Shown: positions 1 through 11,940, counted from the stretch's first letter. The stretch is 64,000 bases of DNA from Margaritifera margaritifera (GCA_029931535.1 JAQPZY010001142.1:372001-436000); one strand, 5' to 3'. Numbers and translations: made by a program. The notes: generated from the letters alone by a model not told the origin.

Positions 1-99
1 TTCATAGACTCTAAGCCAACCTGGGTAGAACTTGAAACAAAGTTCTCTACCTTAGATGACATTGTGAATGCTGGTTTCACTAAAGATTTCTCAAATTAA
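1..99 (+). CDS. possible 3' end of a protein-coding exon, cut by window edge
   Basis: Frame 1 is open from the first base to a TAA at 97-99 (32 codons). Its composition is protein-like, with tryptophan, acidic and hydrophobic residues mixed (it includes WVELETKFSTLDD), unlike the low-complexity ORFs common elsewhere in the window. I do not recognise a domain. If real, it is the C-terminus of a gene whose body lies to the left. The flanking 3' sequence is AT-rich, as expected for a 3' UTR, but 32 open codons also arise by chance. It could equally be a transposon remnant. Confidence 0.28.
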   Translation, partial: FIDSKPTWVELETKFSTLDDIVNAGFTKDFSN

Positions 100-590
100 A
101 ATCTTTACCAAAGTCAATGAAAATTCCACTTGATTTATTGACTTAAACTACAAATTTATTTTTCATAAACATAACTTGGATATTATGGCATATTTATGAT
201 TGCCAAAAGAAGTAAATATTTTCATTCTTTTTACCACAGTTAAGATAGGTATTCGAACAAGTTGTACACTTGTGAATAGACATTGAGGATTTCTCTGGCA
301 ATACAATACTAATGATGAGTCAAAGACTCATAACATTTAAGAACTCACTTTTGACTTATTTTGTGGCAATGCTATTTTCCCCCGCTATTCTATTGATTAT
401 ATCAAGTGAAAAAAAAAGCATTTTTCTCTTAAAACATTGCATCGACATTCAAGTAACTGTTCAATTATATACATGTTGACATATTATCGCTAAATATTTG
501 AGGTCGGTTAATCGATTTTCTTCATGTTCTCTTTCGCTCATGCTCCCTTTACCTCTTTGGAACAGCCATTCTCTAGGTGGGTAATAATTA
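100..590. other. AT-rich non-coding stretch
   Basis: No ORF, RNA gene or repeat that I can support. It would be a 3' UTR or intergenic DNA if the frame at 1-99 is a real exon. Confidence 0.5.
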
Positions 591-1158
591 AGTGTAAACT
601 GTCTGTTGAGATCGGAGACAAATATTCAATACAAATCAATCTTGCTACCAATATAACTAACAAGCACACCACCTATTACCTCTCATGGTAAAGATTCAGC
701 CTGACTGACAAATGTATTCCAGGGTTTATAGACACAAACCAGAACAACCATGGGCTAGATATTGACCAATGCAGATATTTATATCTGTATGCCAATTTAT
801 CTGGCCTGACTTGGTCCGCTCTTTCGATCATTGTCCACTGATTGCTGATCATGAAATGCAGATCAACCATGTGCCTGACGTTGTCTGGACATGGCTAACC
901 ATTGGGCAACATATAGGGCAGTGGCTATTCTGTTATGTTTTCTTCAAACCCTGAAATGTATGTTTGAGTCATGCAAAAGTTTGTAACATGTAAGGTAATG
1001 GATATGGTAATGGATATTTCTTTTTTGGTGAATAAATAAGAAAGACAAACGAAAGTGGCAAAAACCGCTCCTGCTCAATGAAATGTATTTTAGTCATATT
1101 GGTCGTAAGACTGTTTTGTAATGAATATTTTCTCCGATCTCAACTGACTGTTTACACT
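591..1158. mobile_element. inverted-repeat element (MITE-like, unclassified)
   Basis: The ends are inverted copies. AGTGTAAACTGTCTGTTGAG begins at 591, and the reverse complement of the sequence ending at 1158 begins AGTGTAAACAGTCAGTTGAG. Similarity continues inward through GATCGGAGA and further to about 665 on the left and 1090 on the right, so the arms are about 70 bp. The roughly 420-bp centre has only short ORFs on both strands (about 676-954) with no recognisable transposase. I could not find a clean target-site duplication, so the superfamily is unassigned and the exact ends may be a base or two off. Confidence 0.6.
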
Positions 1159-2150
1159 GTAGTTAGAAGCATATAATATACAACCTGTGTGAATAATCGA
1201 GAGCCAGCTGCTGCAGACTATGGAGTACTCGGCAGGTGGAGATGTCCATGTGTTTCTGAAAAATGCAAACTAAAGTGAACAATCTTCTCCGATTCCATAT
1301 GTGTCAGTAAACATGCTTTCATTGAATGTAACTCGGAGGAAAACAGAAGTATGTCTGGCATGATTCTGCCTAATGTCTAATAATGGCTGAGATCACAGCA
1401 ACGGGTAAGCGAGTTTACCAGACTTTTGAAGAAAAAAAGATTTCCCACAACGAGTGGCGTGCATACTTTAGGATATAAATATGCCGGAGAATTAAAACGA
1501 CAACAACAACAACAAAACACTCTTGTTTCGTAGGTGTCTAGAATAGGCAGACAAATATAAGGTCTGGAATGGTATTCAGAAATCGCATCGAACACACAAC
1601 TCGGTCTCTAATTGGGAGCATTTGTGTGACGTAATTATACTCAGTATAAGCTAAATTATATCAAATAAATTAAAGCTAAAACTGCGAATAATAAGCACAG
1701 GTATTTTTAGAAATATGAATCCAAAGTACAGTCTTTATCGGTCTTGTACTTGAAAGTGTTTTTGACCTGCATCGGAAGTTTAAAGAAACCTCGGTGATGC
1801 TCAAGTAATAGCAGGAACTAAAACTGCTTGCAACTGTCACAAATTGTCTCAGCTACATTATTTTTTTTTTTTAAATGTAGAGTTTTTACGTAGCCTAGAG
1901 TACAAATAACATGGTTCAAGGATGAACATATAGATAGTTTTCTAGTCACAGGGCTTCAATATGTTACATAAATCTTAGACTCTTTGCATCAAAGAAATGT
2001 TGTTAATTTTAGTTTCTGGATACATTTTTAGCAGTTTGTGGATACATGTTTAGCAGTTTTTTGGATATATTCATTGAAAATCATCAAATTTATGGAGAAT
2101 TATAGGGTTTTAGTTGTTTTTATGTTTTACCCATTGATTTTTCAAAACAC
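1159..2150. other. no recognisable feature
   Basis: AT-rich sequence with a (CAA)n tract near 1500-1514 and a poly-T run near 1860. The minus-strand ORF at 1377-1595 is largely this CAA tract and is not convincing. Confidence 0.5.
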
Positions 2151-2152
2151 TA

Positions 2153-2185
<33 letters not shown>

Positions 2186-2345
2186 GGTTAATAGCACACC
2201 ATCACATGAAAGGTTATATCGTGTCGAGGAAATTGGGGTAGAGTATCTTGCCCAGTAGGTCGACCCGACCTGGTCTGGATAGGATTCAAACTCGCACCCT
2301 TTTGCTCGTAAGTCTGGAACGATTACCTCAAAGTTACCTCCTGGT
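2153..2345 (-). mobile_element. tRNA-derived SINE, family 1 copy
   Basis: Read on the minus strand, it has a tRNA-like B box (GAGTTTGAATCC, about 2281-2292), then CAGACCAGGTCGGGTCGACC, then GGGCAAGATACTCTACCCC, and ends in a tetranucleotide tail (TCAA)n, seen on the plus strand as GATT repeats at 2153-2183. The same order of blocks recurs at about 36690, 49740 and 50180. This is the structure of a Pol III SINE: tRNA head, conserved body, simple-repeat tail. The short ORF on this strand is incidental. Confidence 0.65.
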
Positions 2346-2350
2346 ATCAT

Positions 2351-3878
2351 GATCCAACTTTGTTTTTACACACAAAGTGAGATTGTTGCGTACTAAATAT
2401 ATGCAGTGCTACTTGAAGTAGATAGTAGACAATAAATATTTACAAAATGGCGTTGAAAATGTTTGAAAGAACCTTAAATACAAATCTGATAATATGCTAG
2501 GAAAGGGTCGATCCCAATGTGGAGCAATGGTAGCCGAGCAGCTGATATTATACATGACTGGGGAAGTAGCAATGTTTAAAAATAATAAACGATAGAAGCA
2601 GCTGATATTTTATTTGATGATAAAAATGGTAATGTTAGAAGTAACCTAGTTGTGGAGGAACAGTAGATAGTCAATAGGACAATTAAATATTGATTGAGGC
2701 GGCATGCTAAGTTGTGGGGCAGAAATAGATATTAAAACAATTGAATACATTTGTACTGTTGAAGTTCGTCCCTTTAATATTATCAAATAATCATGTTTTA
2801 AGTCTCGGTGATGAATTTGATAGCAAAATTGACTTCTGTATACGAGACGGCACAAATTGTATCAGATTTATCGACACGGTACCATCTTCGGAATATCAGT
2901 CGGTAGTAAAAAAAAAGACCTGAACATCTCATAAAATCTAAACAAAAGTGAATTGACTTGAACAAGAAAGGATGCCGTTGCTTCAATTGTTGTGAGCTGT
3001 ACATTAATATAGAACTCAAAAGCTTCTGCAACTTAGTTTAAATACTATCATAATAATGAGGAAATAATTATACATAGACTGATAATGTCAACAAGTTTTC
3101 ATTCATGCTTTTAATAATCTACGGGTATCAAAGAGAAAACAATAATGACGCATGGGACGTTAATTATGAAAATTTTAGGAAATTTTAAGTTTCACTTTCA
3201 TCCATGCATGATTTGGTTGTATCTTGCTCAATTTTTATCAGTATTTTCGTGATCTCTTAGAAAAAACATTATTGAACATAATAATGACCTTTCTGGTGGT
3301 GATGGTGGAACCTAAAAACTATATAATGTATACCCTAGATTAGTTTCTAGCTGTCTTCATCTGGTTTTTATCAGGTTACATGAAATTCGTTGTAACTATC
3401 ATCATAGGTGCCTTTAGTTCTTAGAAAAGATTCTCACAATTAGCAGCTGATCCATTCACTTAATTACGACCGACACCTATCCTGAGAAAATAAGTTGGAG
3501 ATAACAACTTTGGCAAAATCTCTAAGTGGCTAGTTAAGATCCTTGATATTAACTAGCACTCAGCTTTTAGGAAAGGAAGACTTTGTTGTACGAGCTCAGC
3601 AGGAAAGGCCAGAAAGCTGTGCTTGGTTCTCCTTAAAAAGTAACCAATTACTGTTGTCAGTACGTGTTACTTTTTCTGCTATCCAGAAACACAAAACGTC
3701 TCAACCGGCTAAATGGTTTGGAGTTAAACCTTTGCCAGGTTGTGAATTAAATGCGTTGCTACTATTACATATATAGGAATAAATAAAACGAGATATATAT
3801 GCCATGTATTTTATTTGTATAAACCAAAATAAACTACGGAAAGCAGGAATACCATTTTCTATTCGACAGGAGTGTGTG

Positions 3879-3880
<2 letters not shown>
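2351..3880. other. no recognisable feature
   Basis: Non-coding AT-rich sequence with several 60-77 codon ORFs of chance quality. No motif was recognised on either strand. Confidence 0.45.

Positions 3881-3886
<6 letters not shown>

Positions 3887-3965
<79 letters not shown>
3887..3965. repeat. (TA)n microsatellite
   Basis: About 40 perfect TA dinucleotides. The minus-strand ORF through it is only Tyr-Ile repeats and is not a gene. Confidence 0.97.
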
Positions 3966-3969
<4 letters not shown>

Positions 3970-4216
3970 TTAAAAAAATATAAATGTATAATATCATATT
4001 CGGGAAAAGTTCTTAAACAAAATAGGATATTATTAGAAGCTAAGTCTACTTGCATACCACATTTATAACTCAGTAGTGAAACACGGTATTATGGAAATAT
4101 AGCTCATGTACATATCCTGTAAACAGAGTCTAAAGGTTGCCAAAGTTTTAGACCTTATTCATGTGATTATGTATATGATCCTCGTATCTGCTGTTGTTCT
4201 CAAATAGAGCTTTTTG

Positions 4217-4219
<3 letters not shown>

Positions 4220-4247
<28 letters not shown>
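4220..4247. repeat. poly-T run
   Basis: Twenty-eight consecutive T. It could be the tail of a minus-strand retroposon, but no body is recognisable next to it. Confidence 0.9.
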
Positions 4248-4430
4248 GCACAGAGAGGCATTATCAAAATCAGTCAACGTTTGGTCTGTGCAATTAGTAA
4301 GAGCGTAAATAATTGACATTTGATGACTTTCTTGGATTTTGTTAATTGCGTATTGCTTTCGTTATAGCTTCGGTGACTCTAAAATATGTAAATATTAAAC
4401 TTTTCTCTGAAGTTGTACAGTTAATTAACC

Positions 4431-4584
4431 GAGCACGTATCAATCAGACATTGATTATTAATTTTAACTGAGTACGTATCAATCAGACATTGATTATTGA
4501 TTGTAACTGAGCACGTATCAATCAGACATTGATTATTGATTTTAACTGAGCACGTATCAGTCAGACATTGATTATAGATTTTAG
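4431..4584. repeat. 39-bp minisatellite, 4 copies
   Basis: Four head-to-tail copies beginning GAGCACGTATCAATCAGACA at 4431, 4470, 4509 and 4548, a constant 39-bp period. They differ by a few substitutions, for example GAGTACG in copy 2. Confidence 0.9.
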
Positions 4585-4857
4585 AGTTTTACATCTACAT
4601 AATACAAATCTGCTACCGGCAAACGACAGTTGAAGTATAAGTTGAAGGGGTGCAATTTGGTTATTCTGGAGTATTATGAACAAAATGCATCTTTCTAGGA
4701 CGACTTATTTTCGAAAAGGCTTTATTTCACGCACGGGGAATTTAAGAAAAAACACTGGAAAATCCCATCTTTCTAATCTTCAAACTTTATAGGTAAGAGT
4801 ATTTCCAGATTGTTTTTAGATATAATTTTGATACGTTACCGATATCCACAGAAACTA

Positions 4858-4932
4858 CTGCTACCACTACTACTACTACTATTACTAATAATAATAATAA
4901 TAATAGTAATAATAATAATAATCAGTAGTAGT
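4858..4932. repeat. compound ACT / AAT / TAG trinucleotide repeat
   Basis: Successive runs of ACT, then TAA with interspersed TAG. The plus-strand ORF at 4810-5001 is this repeat translated (Leu and Ile runs). Confidence 0.9.
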
Positions 4933-6514
4933 AGATGTAATATAATAATAACGTATCCTAGAAGATTAATGATGCTTTTTTTGGACATTGAATACGAATA
5001 GTCCATTTGAACAACTTAATGTAATTTAGCTTGTAACTTTGCTTACAAGTTTTGTAAGTAAAACAAAAATCTTTGGTTAATCCTAAAGCAATGAAACTGT
5101 ATTACTAGTGTATACTTCTTAAAAATATATAATTGATGAAATGAACAATCACGACGCTAAAAGATTGACAGGAAAACAAATTGATGAATCTCAGTTTTTA
5201 GAAGTGCTTGAAATCTGTGTTTACAATGATCATCAATTTTTTCTTCTATCCTTATCTTTCTTCATGCCGTATATACTAAGTTTGCAAGAGCAAATATCTG
5301 AAGACGGCGAATGTTTCAACAATGCAGCTTTTGCCGATATCATTGATTTGAATTCCAAATAGGATAAATACACTGTTAACATAAAAAGGTTAACATGATC
5401 AAATATGTATTGACACAGTATCACATATTCATTGACACAGTGTCACAGATATACCTGCATGAAATCTGTTGCGAGAACAAAAGTTAAGTTCTGTCGATGT
5501 AGGAATATTTCTTAATATGCAACAGAATACTGATTCTCCCATGTACTACACTTTATAATACATTCGCGGTGATTTAAATGCCTAAATTATTCGAAAGTAT
5601 TGGCATTCTATATGTCAAATATAATCGGTATTTCAATGTTTCATTCCAAGAAGTAATTCAGAGGGGATGTGGGTGTTATGTGGTGGTGGTTGTGGTGGGT
5701 GGTCTTACAAGTACATCTAATTATTTTTTAAGAAGGTCTACAAACCTTAAGTCGACCTGGTATATTGCTGTCGTAATCACACCTATTGGTCGGACTGAGA
5801 GTGTAGTGTAGTGTAATATGTTTCAACCTAACAATCATGTACAATTGAACGATTCATGCGAACATTACACAAGTAAAAATACATACGCTACGACACCTGA
5901 TACCAACTTTATAGGATGACAATTTGTGTAAAAGAGCAAGCTTAAAGTTTGCTGCTTTTAATGACTAGATTTAGGCGAATAAAGTATAAAAATCTTAAAT
6001 TACCATTAAGTAAGCATTCATTTGCTTCTAAATATGTTACTGAAATAGAGCATATATGTTTAAAACAATCACACTAGCAAATACGATACAAGCTACAAGA
6101 AATTTTATTTAACGTTGGTTGTCTGGGTAAAATACATGAAACACTAACTCTGTACTAGCTATTTTACCGACATAACAAAAGTATAAATCGTTCAATTGTA
6201 CATCATTGTTTACACGTCATGTTACGTCTTTCCATTTTTTTTTTCATTTATGATGTCATCAAAATGTCTCGATAGATCAAGCAATTTTAAAATGCATGCT
6301 TTTTTTAATAGTTCATAAGTACTGTGCAAATGTAAATATTTAAAAATCAAAGATGTACGTCTGAGATTTAATTCACCATTTTACAAAATGTCTGGAACTC
6401 GTATGCACGGAATCCAGATAATGCTGAAACAAGCATGTAAATATTATACTATCGATGTTATGTATAGCAATACTTTTCTTCCTGTAATAGCAAACGGTAG
6501 TTAAACATATATTT
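4933..6514. other. no recognisable feature
   Basis: Contains a 73-codon ORF at 5141-5362 (+) and its opposite-strand shadow, neither recognised. The rest is AT-rich non-coding sequence. Confidence 0.4.
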
Positions 6515-7015
6515 GTCCTAGCCCACCCACCCGCCCATCCTCTTTTTCAAAATATTTTTCAAACCCTTACCCACCCCCATCCTTTTTTAATCTGTTAAAA
6601 CCATAGACCATCCACCCGCCTATATTTGTAATTTTTTAATAAAACCCAAGGCCATCATTTATATCTTCCAAATTCTTTTTAAAAAATCATAGGCCACCCA
6701 CAGGTCTATCCTTTCGTAATTTTTAAGCACTATTAAACACACGATAAATTTTTGTTACAAAATCCTAGACCACCCACCTTCCTATCCTCCAAAATTTTTT
6801 CACAAAAATCCTAAGCCACACATCCTACTATCCACCATATTTGTCACAACACACATTATCACCCACCCTCCAATCAACAAAATATTTCATCTACAATACT
6901 ACATCCGCCTTCCTATCCACAAAATGTTTCATAAAACACTAGCTTACCCACCCTCCTGTCCACCCAAATGTTTACAAAAGCACTAGTCCACCAGCCCTTA
7001 TTTTTTAAAATTAAA
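6515..7015. repeat. degenerate minisatellite, about 44-bp period
   Basis: About eleven diverged units, each with a C-rich half (CCACCCACC, then CTATCC) and an AT-rich half (AAAATTTTT, CATAAAA, CACTAG). Unit length drifts around 40-50 bp and identity between units is low, which suggests an old array. The plus strand carries strongly asymmetric C-richness. Confidence 0.75.
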
Positions 7016-8479
7016 ACCACCATAATCTGTTATTCAAAATTATAACGTATGTTGTAGCCAATCCCAGAGTCCGAAGTGCAAGTATAGGTTAGCTAATACT
7101 CGCTTTTTCCCGCGCGTCATCAAGATCCTCCCGTAATTTAGACAAAATACATCAATAAGTACAAAACACAACACAAAAGATTATGCAACCAAAATAGATA
7201 ACACAATATACATAATGCCAGTTAAGGCTCATTTCAAACACAAACCAAAGGTTCCTATTGTTCTGTATTGAGAGTTCGAAGGTATTATTGAACCAATAAG
7301 TAATTATGAACAAAACTCAAATCATGAACAATAAAAACAGCAAAACACATACCAGCAGAATTTTGCCTTTACCACAAATGACATGAGTCTATAGTTTATT
7401 TAGGAGCAGACTGCATGATTAAATTTTGCAAATATTTGCAATCAACTGCAGAAACTGTTGGGGGTTTTTTGTGGTTTTTTTTTTTTAAAGAACTTAGATC
7501 TAGAAATACTGCTGCAATAAAATTAAGTACTAAAGATGAAAAAAGCGTCATAATTCCACCAATATATGTCGTATCTGTGAAAAGCAGATTGTTAACAAAC
7601 TTACGGACGAAATTACAGACAAAGATGACGAAGTTATAACTACCACTACCACTAACACTACCGCCACCACCAACTACAAAGTAAGAGATCATGATTACTT
7701 AACTAGAAAAATATAAAGGTCCTGGACATCTAAAGTGTAATTTAAATTACAAGCGTCCAAGACATATTCCATTCTTCATTGATAATTTGTCTGAACAGAA
7801 TTCTCATTTGATGAAAAATATCAATAATATCAAATAATTATGAAAAATATATCTCGTTTAATAAGGATTTCATGGTTGACTGATTTGAAAAAGACGGTAA
7901 AGAAGTTTTTGTAAAATGAACAATACAATTTTTAGATAGTTATCGGTTTATGGCCAATCCTAAGAACACATGTGTAGTGGAATTCCTTACAAAGTCAGTA
8001 CTGAACAAATTATTCGTCAGATATATTATGAAGATATGTATCAAGGAGAATATCGAAATTATTGACAATATGTGACCAAAACAGATCCCTCATTCTTTGT
8101 GTTTTTGAACACGAGATTAGAATAGACGTAATAACATTATTGTGCAAAGTATTGCAATGACGACAATTATGAAGTATCATACTGTATGAAGTAACCAGAA
8201 ACCTGACTACAGTTGTTACCAGTTTAAGCTCTTTGTTTGAACTTAGGATCTGCCACAAAATGGCGGGTTTAATACAATGATGTATATTTGTAAATCTTTA
8301 AGACAATAAATTGTTAAAACATATGTGATTCTAATGATTATTCTCATCTTCATTTATGGTGTTTATTGTCAGCGACAATTCTCTTCAGTCCAAACATGCT
8401 TTCGCTCATCGTAGATCTGGTCTTGCGTGAGAATTCTTGACTGCGCTTCACACATTGATGCTGAAAGACATATAATGTT
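7016..8479. other. no recognisable feature
   Basis: AT-rich. The overlapping ORFs at 7396-7692 (-) and 7415-7639 (+) share one region and look like chance ORFs around a T-rich run and an (ACC/ACT)n tract. No domain was recognised. Confidence 0.4.
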
Positions 8480-10829
8480 TTAATGTCTTTCTATCCAAAC
8501 TTTGACCACACTTTGCAACCATAAAGCGCTGTTTGAATAACAATATTTTTTATATAGACCTGCAGTGCTTAAGGGGTTTAATTTACATTTCATTTTCTCA
8601 GTTCCGATAAGGGAATATAATGATTTCTTTGTTTTAAACATGCGTTTTCTACTTTTGCTATGCAACTCGTGTTAGAGGTCATACAGATACCTATGTTTAC
8701 GGTAGTTCGGGGAATCGGAATAATGTTTGGACCGATTTTCCACTTGAAATTGCAGTCTCTCTTCTGTCTGTTCCGTGTGAAGATGATAATGCAACTCTTA
8801 TTTTCATTGATTTTAAAATTAGAGGTTACCGAATACATTGAGCGATATCAAGCATTGCTTGTAAATGTGCAGAGGTTGTCCTTATCAGGTTGATATCATG
8901 ATCTAACGCAGGGTTTCCAGAAGAAATTGATCCTACGATTATTCCTAATTTGGAATCTTCAAACAATTATTTTTTTTAAAACCGTTGATATATACCAGGC
9001 AGAGAAGCGTGGAAAGAACCCCACCTTGGCGAACACCTTGCCTCATTAGTATAGGCTCAGATTTAGTGTAATTTATAGCTACAATGCTATAGATATTAGA
9101 CTATGATTCCTTAATTACAGTGAAGAGTTTGACAGTAATTCCCAATAGGGCAAGCTTTATGAAAAGTCCCTCGTGCCATACGGTGTAAAACCCCTTACTT
9201 ATCGCCAAAAATGACTTTTGACTCTAATTCCAGGTTAACGAAGATAGCTTCATGTAAGTTAAACGATGCCGTTATCCAACTCAATCCCTTTTTTAAGCTC
9301 TGCAGTTGAGTATTATGAAAAACAATTATTTTTGTTTTGTACCATGTATTAAATTGCAGGTTAGCAAAGATAGTACCATGTAAGTTAAACGATGCTGTTA
9401 TGCAACTCAAACCGTTTTGGAAGCCGTGCTGTGGAGTGTTCGGAAAATTTCGTAGTCTTTCTTCTGTCTGTTCTGATGATGCTACTCTTATTCTCATTGA
9501 ATTTAAAATTCCAGGTTACCAAATATAATTGAGCGATATTAAGCATTGTTTTAAATGAGCAGGGGTTGTCGCTAAAAGAGTGATATCATCAGCTAATGCA
9601 GAGTTTCCAGAAGGAATTTATCCTAAAGTTATTTAGAATTTGGAATCTTCTAGAAAAACTTTAACATATCACTGACATATACCAGGTATAGAAGCGTAGA
9701 AAGCACCCCACCTTGCTGAACACCTTGCCTTATTGGTATAGGTTCAGATTTAGTGCTCTTATTGTTACAGTGATATAGATATTAAAGTATGATTCCTTAA
9801 TTACAGTGAAGAGTTTGCCAGTAATTCCCAATAGGGCAAGCTTTATTTAAAGCCCTTCGTGCCATACGGTGCAAAACGCTTTCCGTATGTAAAAAGTGAG
9901 CATAGACTTTTGATTCTAATTCCAGGTTAACGAAGATAGCTTCATGTAAGTTAAACGATGCCGTTATCCAACTCAATCCCTTTTGGAAGCTCTGCTTTTG
10001 ATTATTAGGAATATTGTGGGGGGGGGGGGTTGTTTTGTAACATGTATTAAATTTATTATATACAAATGTTTCAAATAGTTTGAATAAAACAGGTAGCAAT
10101 GATACAGCCGTGTAGCTGTCAGGATTATTTTTACACTTTCCTCCTCCTTTGTAGATTGGTACAATTAGGCCGACTTTCCAGCCACATGGTATATAACAGT
10201 TCCTTAGTATTGCATTGAATAGATTTGTAATAATTTTTATCAGTTTCCTGCCACCATATCTTATAAGTTCGTTCTGTACACTATCTGTGGTTACTTAAGA
10301 TGTTTTATGGGCGCTGCTATTTCAGCAAAGGTAAAGTTTTCAGTAAAAACGGGATCTTTTAGATCGGTTTCTTTTTTATTTTATTTCTGCATTCATTCTA
10401 GAGCTAGAGAATGGCTTATTCTCTGGAATGTATAGGTGTTTAAAATATTAGGCAAAACAGTTATCTGTCTCTTGTGGATTACATGTTGTTTCTCCATCAA
10501 ATTTTAGTTCGAAAGAGCTTTTAGAGTTTCAGCCCCTATTACGTGCTTTATCATATAATTTCCAGAAAAGTCTAATATCTAACTCTGCTTTTCGTCTTAA
10601 TCATTAAACATACTTTCTTCGTATGCATGAATAACTTGCTCTTGAATTTTCCTAAACTCTCTCTCTCTCTTGGCATGCTTATATTGATGTCATACATTAA
10701 GCTCCTCTGCCTCCCATTTTCAATCCATATCCCTCTAAACCCTCTAGCACGTGCATGTGCTTCATGAACATCAGGTGACCATTGAATCTTTCTATATGGA
10801 TTATATGTCTTTTTAGGGATAGTATTTAA
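8480..10829 (-). pseudogene. non-LTR retrotransposon (LINE) ORF2, reverse transcriptase, degraded
   Basis: Read on the minus strand from 10829 downward, it shows the usual CR1/L2-type ORF2 order. First is a linker between endonuclease and RT (around 10620-10790, with IWIENGRQR). Next is the RT entry motif with IP..WKVGLIVPIYKGGGK and NPDSY (about 10105-10200). Then come LLPVLFKLFE, a QKGLSWITASFNLHEAIF block (about 9920-10000), LADDIT (9579-9596) where the family has YADD, and GVRQGG (9021-9037; a second copy reads GVQQGG at 9708-9724). A post-palm segment with FKINENKSCIIIF lies at about 8770-8830. Frameshifts and stops break it throughout. Parts are present two or three times: 8700-9200 matches 9430-9890, and the stretch at 9222-9290 recurs at 9351-9425 and 9922-9990. 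The endonuclease end is missing because the copy meets an LTR fragment at 10830. It is not functional. Confidence 0.85.
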
Positions 10830-11030
10830 TGTCTTACGACTCTAGGTCTTAAAAATATATAACAGAAAGAAAGTGAAACCAATAATGCAAGTAATGTCCA
10901 CAAGCATTTTTCCCTACATTACAAAGTGAAATTCAAGATATACTTACAATATTGTGAATCAAATTCCAAATAATCCTGAATGTCCTAATCACAAGTCCAA
11001 AAATATAGAATGTTCCGAATGAGTACCGAA
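10830..11030 (-). mobile_element. fragment of the Gmr1-like gypsy LTR, reverse orientation
   Basis: TCTTACGACTCTAGGT at the left end, GAAAGAAAGTGAAACCA, and AGAATGTTCCGAATGA at the right end match, in order, the reverse complement of the 3' LTR at 41338-41996. Only the last 200 bp of the LTR are present. Similarity stops abruptly near 11030. The fragment starts with TG, like the LTR terminus, exactly where the LINE RT homology ends at 10829, so this looks like a retroviral-type end joined to or inserted in the LINE. It is diverged, so it is an older insertion than, or a different subfamily from, the 41-kb copy. Confidence 0.7.
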
Positions 11031-11284
11031 AAATACTCTAAATTATTTAAATACTCAGTAACCAAGCCTCGTTCTCTTAATCTTTCATTCAAGTAATCAA
11101 GTGATTTTGTTTTGTTTTCATTAAACTCATTAGATTCTTTCTGAATTTCTTCTACGGTTTAATCATGTCTTACTCCTCCGTCATTTGTACTATTTGGATG
11201 AAATAATTGAAATATAAAATTACTTCCTGAGAATGCTAAGGCATTAACAATAGTTCATCTAATTATCATTACTGCTGCTGTCAT
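11025..11284 (-). pseudogene. coding-like remnant resembling an adintovirus/Polinton accessory protein
   Basis: One minus-strand frame reads through with two stops and includes NALAFSGSNFIFQ, then VRHD, TVEEIQKESNEF and LDYLNERLRER. A hydrophobic ALAF-SGSN segment followed by a charged RHD...LDY-N-RLRE helix is, from memory, the pattern of a small conserved protein of unknown role found with Polinton/adintovirus polymerase genes in invertebrate genomes. That link is inference and weaker than the polymerase and ATPase calls at 36 kb. No start codon can be chosen. It overlaps slightly with the end of the LTR fragment, and the LINE at 11502 interrupts the region to the right. Confidence 0.35.
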
Positions 11285-11501
11285 CTAACACTATTTAATG
11301 GTAATAAATACTGTCTCTGACATCAAAATTTAATGTTATGTTATCATGATCAGGATTAGTATTTTCATCTATTTTAACTGAGAAAAAAAGATTGTTTTCT
11401 TAAAAAATAAGACGGTGTTTTGTTATTCTTTTTTTTTAAAAGAAATATTTCTTTATGATTTCTTCTTTATTAATATTTACTGAATAATTATTACTTCTAT
11501 T

Positions 11502-11846
11502 ATGTACTACAAATCCAATATGACGTGGCCAGGTTACACGGAGTTGGAGTATATTCTTTGCCTTTTGTTGAGCTTTGAAGATAGTTATAGGTGTTCGGGA
11601 GTAAAGGTGCCGGATTTGATGTATCTGTCCTTGGCCATGAAATGTGTTTTATTTTTCCTGTTATTTGTACAAGGAGTGGAGACCAATCCAGCCCCTGGGC
11701 CCAGAGGTATACTCCCTAAAAGCAATAAAAGACAAATATCACATTCACAAGGGTCGCAAATGTCGCGTAGTCCTATAAATAACACCATATTTCATCAATC
11801 TGCAGCTGACAAAATCTCAAAGTACATTATTTACATGGGTGTGTAA
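11502..11846 (+). pseudogene. LINE ORF1 leader with 2A-like motif
   Basis: This 114-codon ORF has a hydrophobic stretch (residues about 46-56, KCVLFFLLF) directly followed by VQGVETNPAPGPRG (motif codons 11673-11702). Many non-LTR elements of echinoderms, molluscs and lancelets start ORF1 with a 2A-like sequence ending in NPGP, often behind such a hydrophobic segment that doubles as a signal sequence. Here the core reads NPAP followed by GP, so the Gly of NPG is replaced and ribosome skipping is probably lost. The polar tail (SNKRQISHSQGS) is typical of the start of the next ORF1 segment. It is followed by ORF1 and endonuclease remnants in the same orientation. The choice of the first ATG is arbitrary. 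Confidence 0.7.
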
Positions 11847-11940
11847 TTCTCAAGTTAACCAGAGCAGTCCAACTCGGGTCAGTGTTTCTGTACTAAAACA
11901 GAAGACCCCCCCCCCCTTCCGCAGCAGAAACTATAACAGA

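Noticed and set aside
9195..9497. Minus-strand 100-codon ORF as a separate gene
   Set aside because: It is one of the duplicated pieces of the LINE reverse transcriptase.
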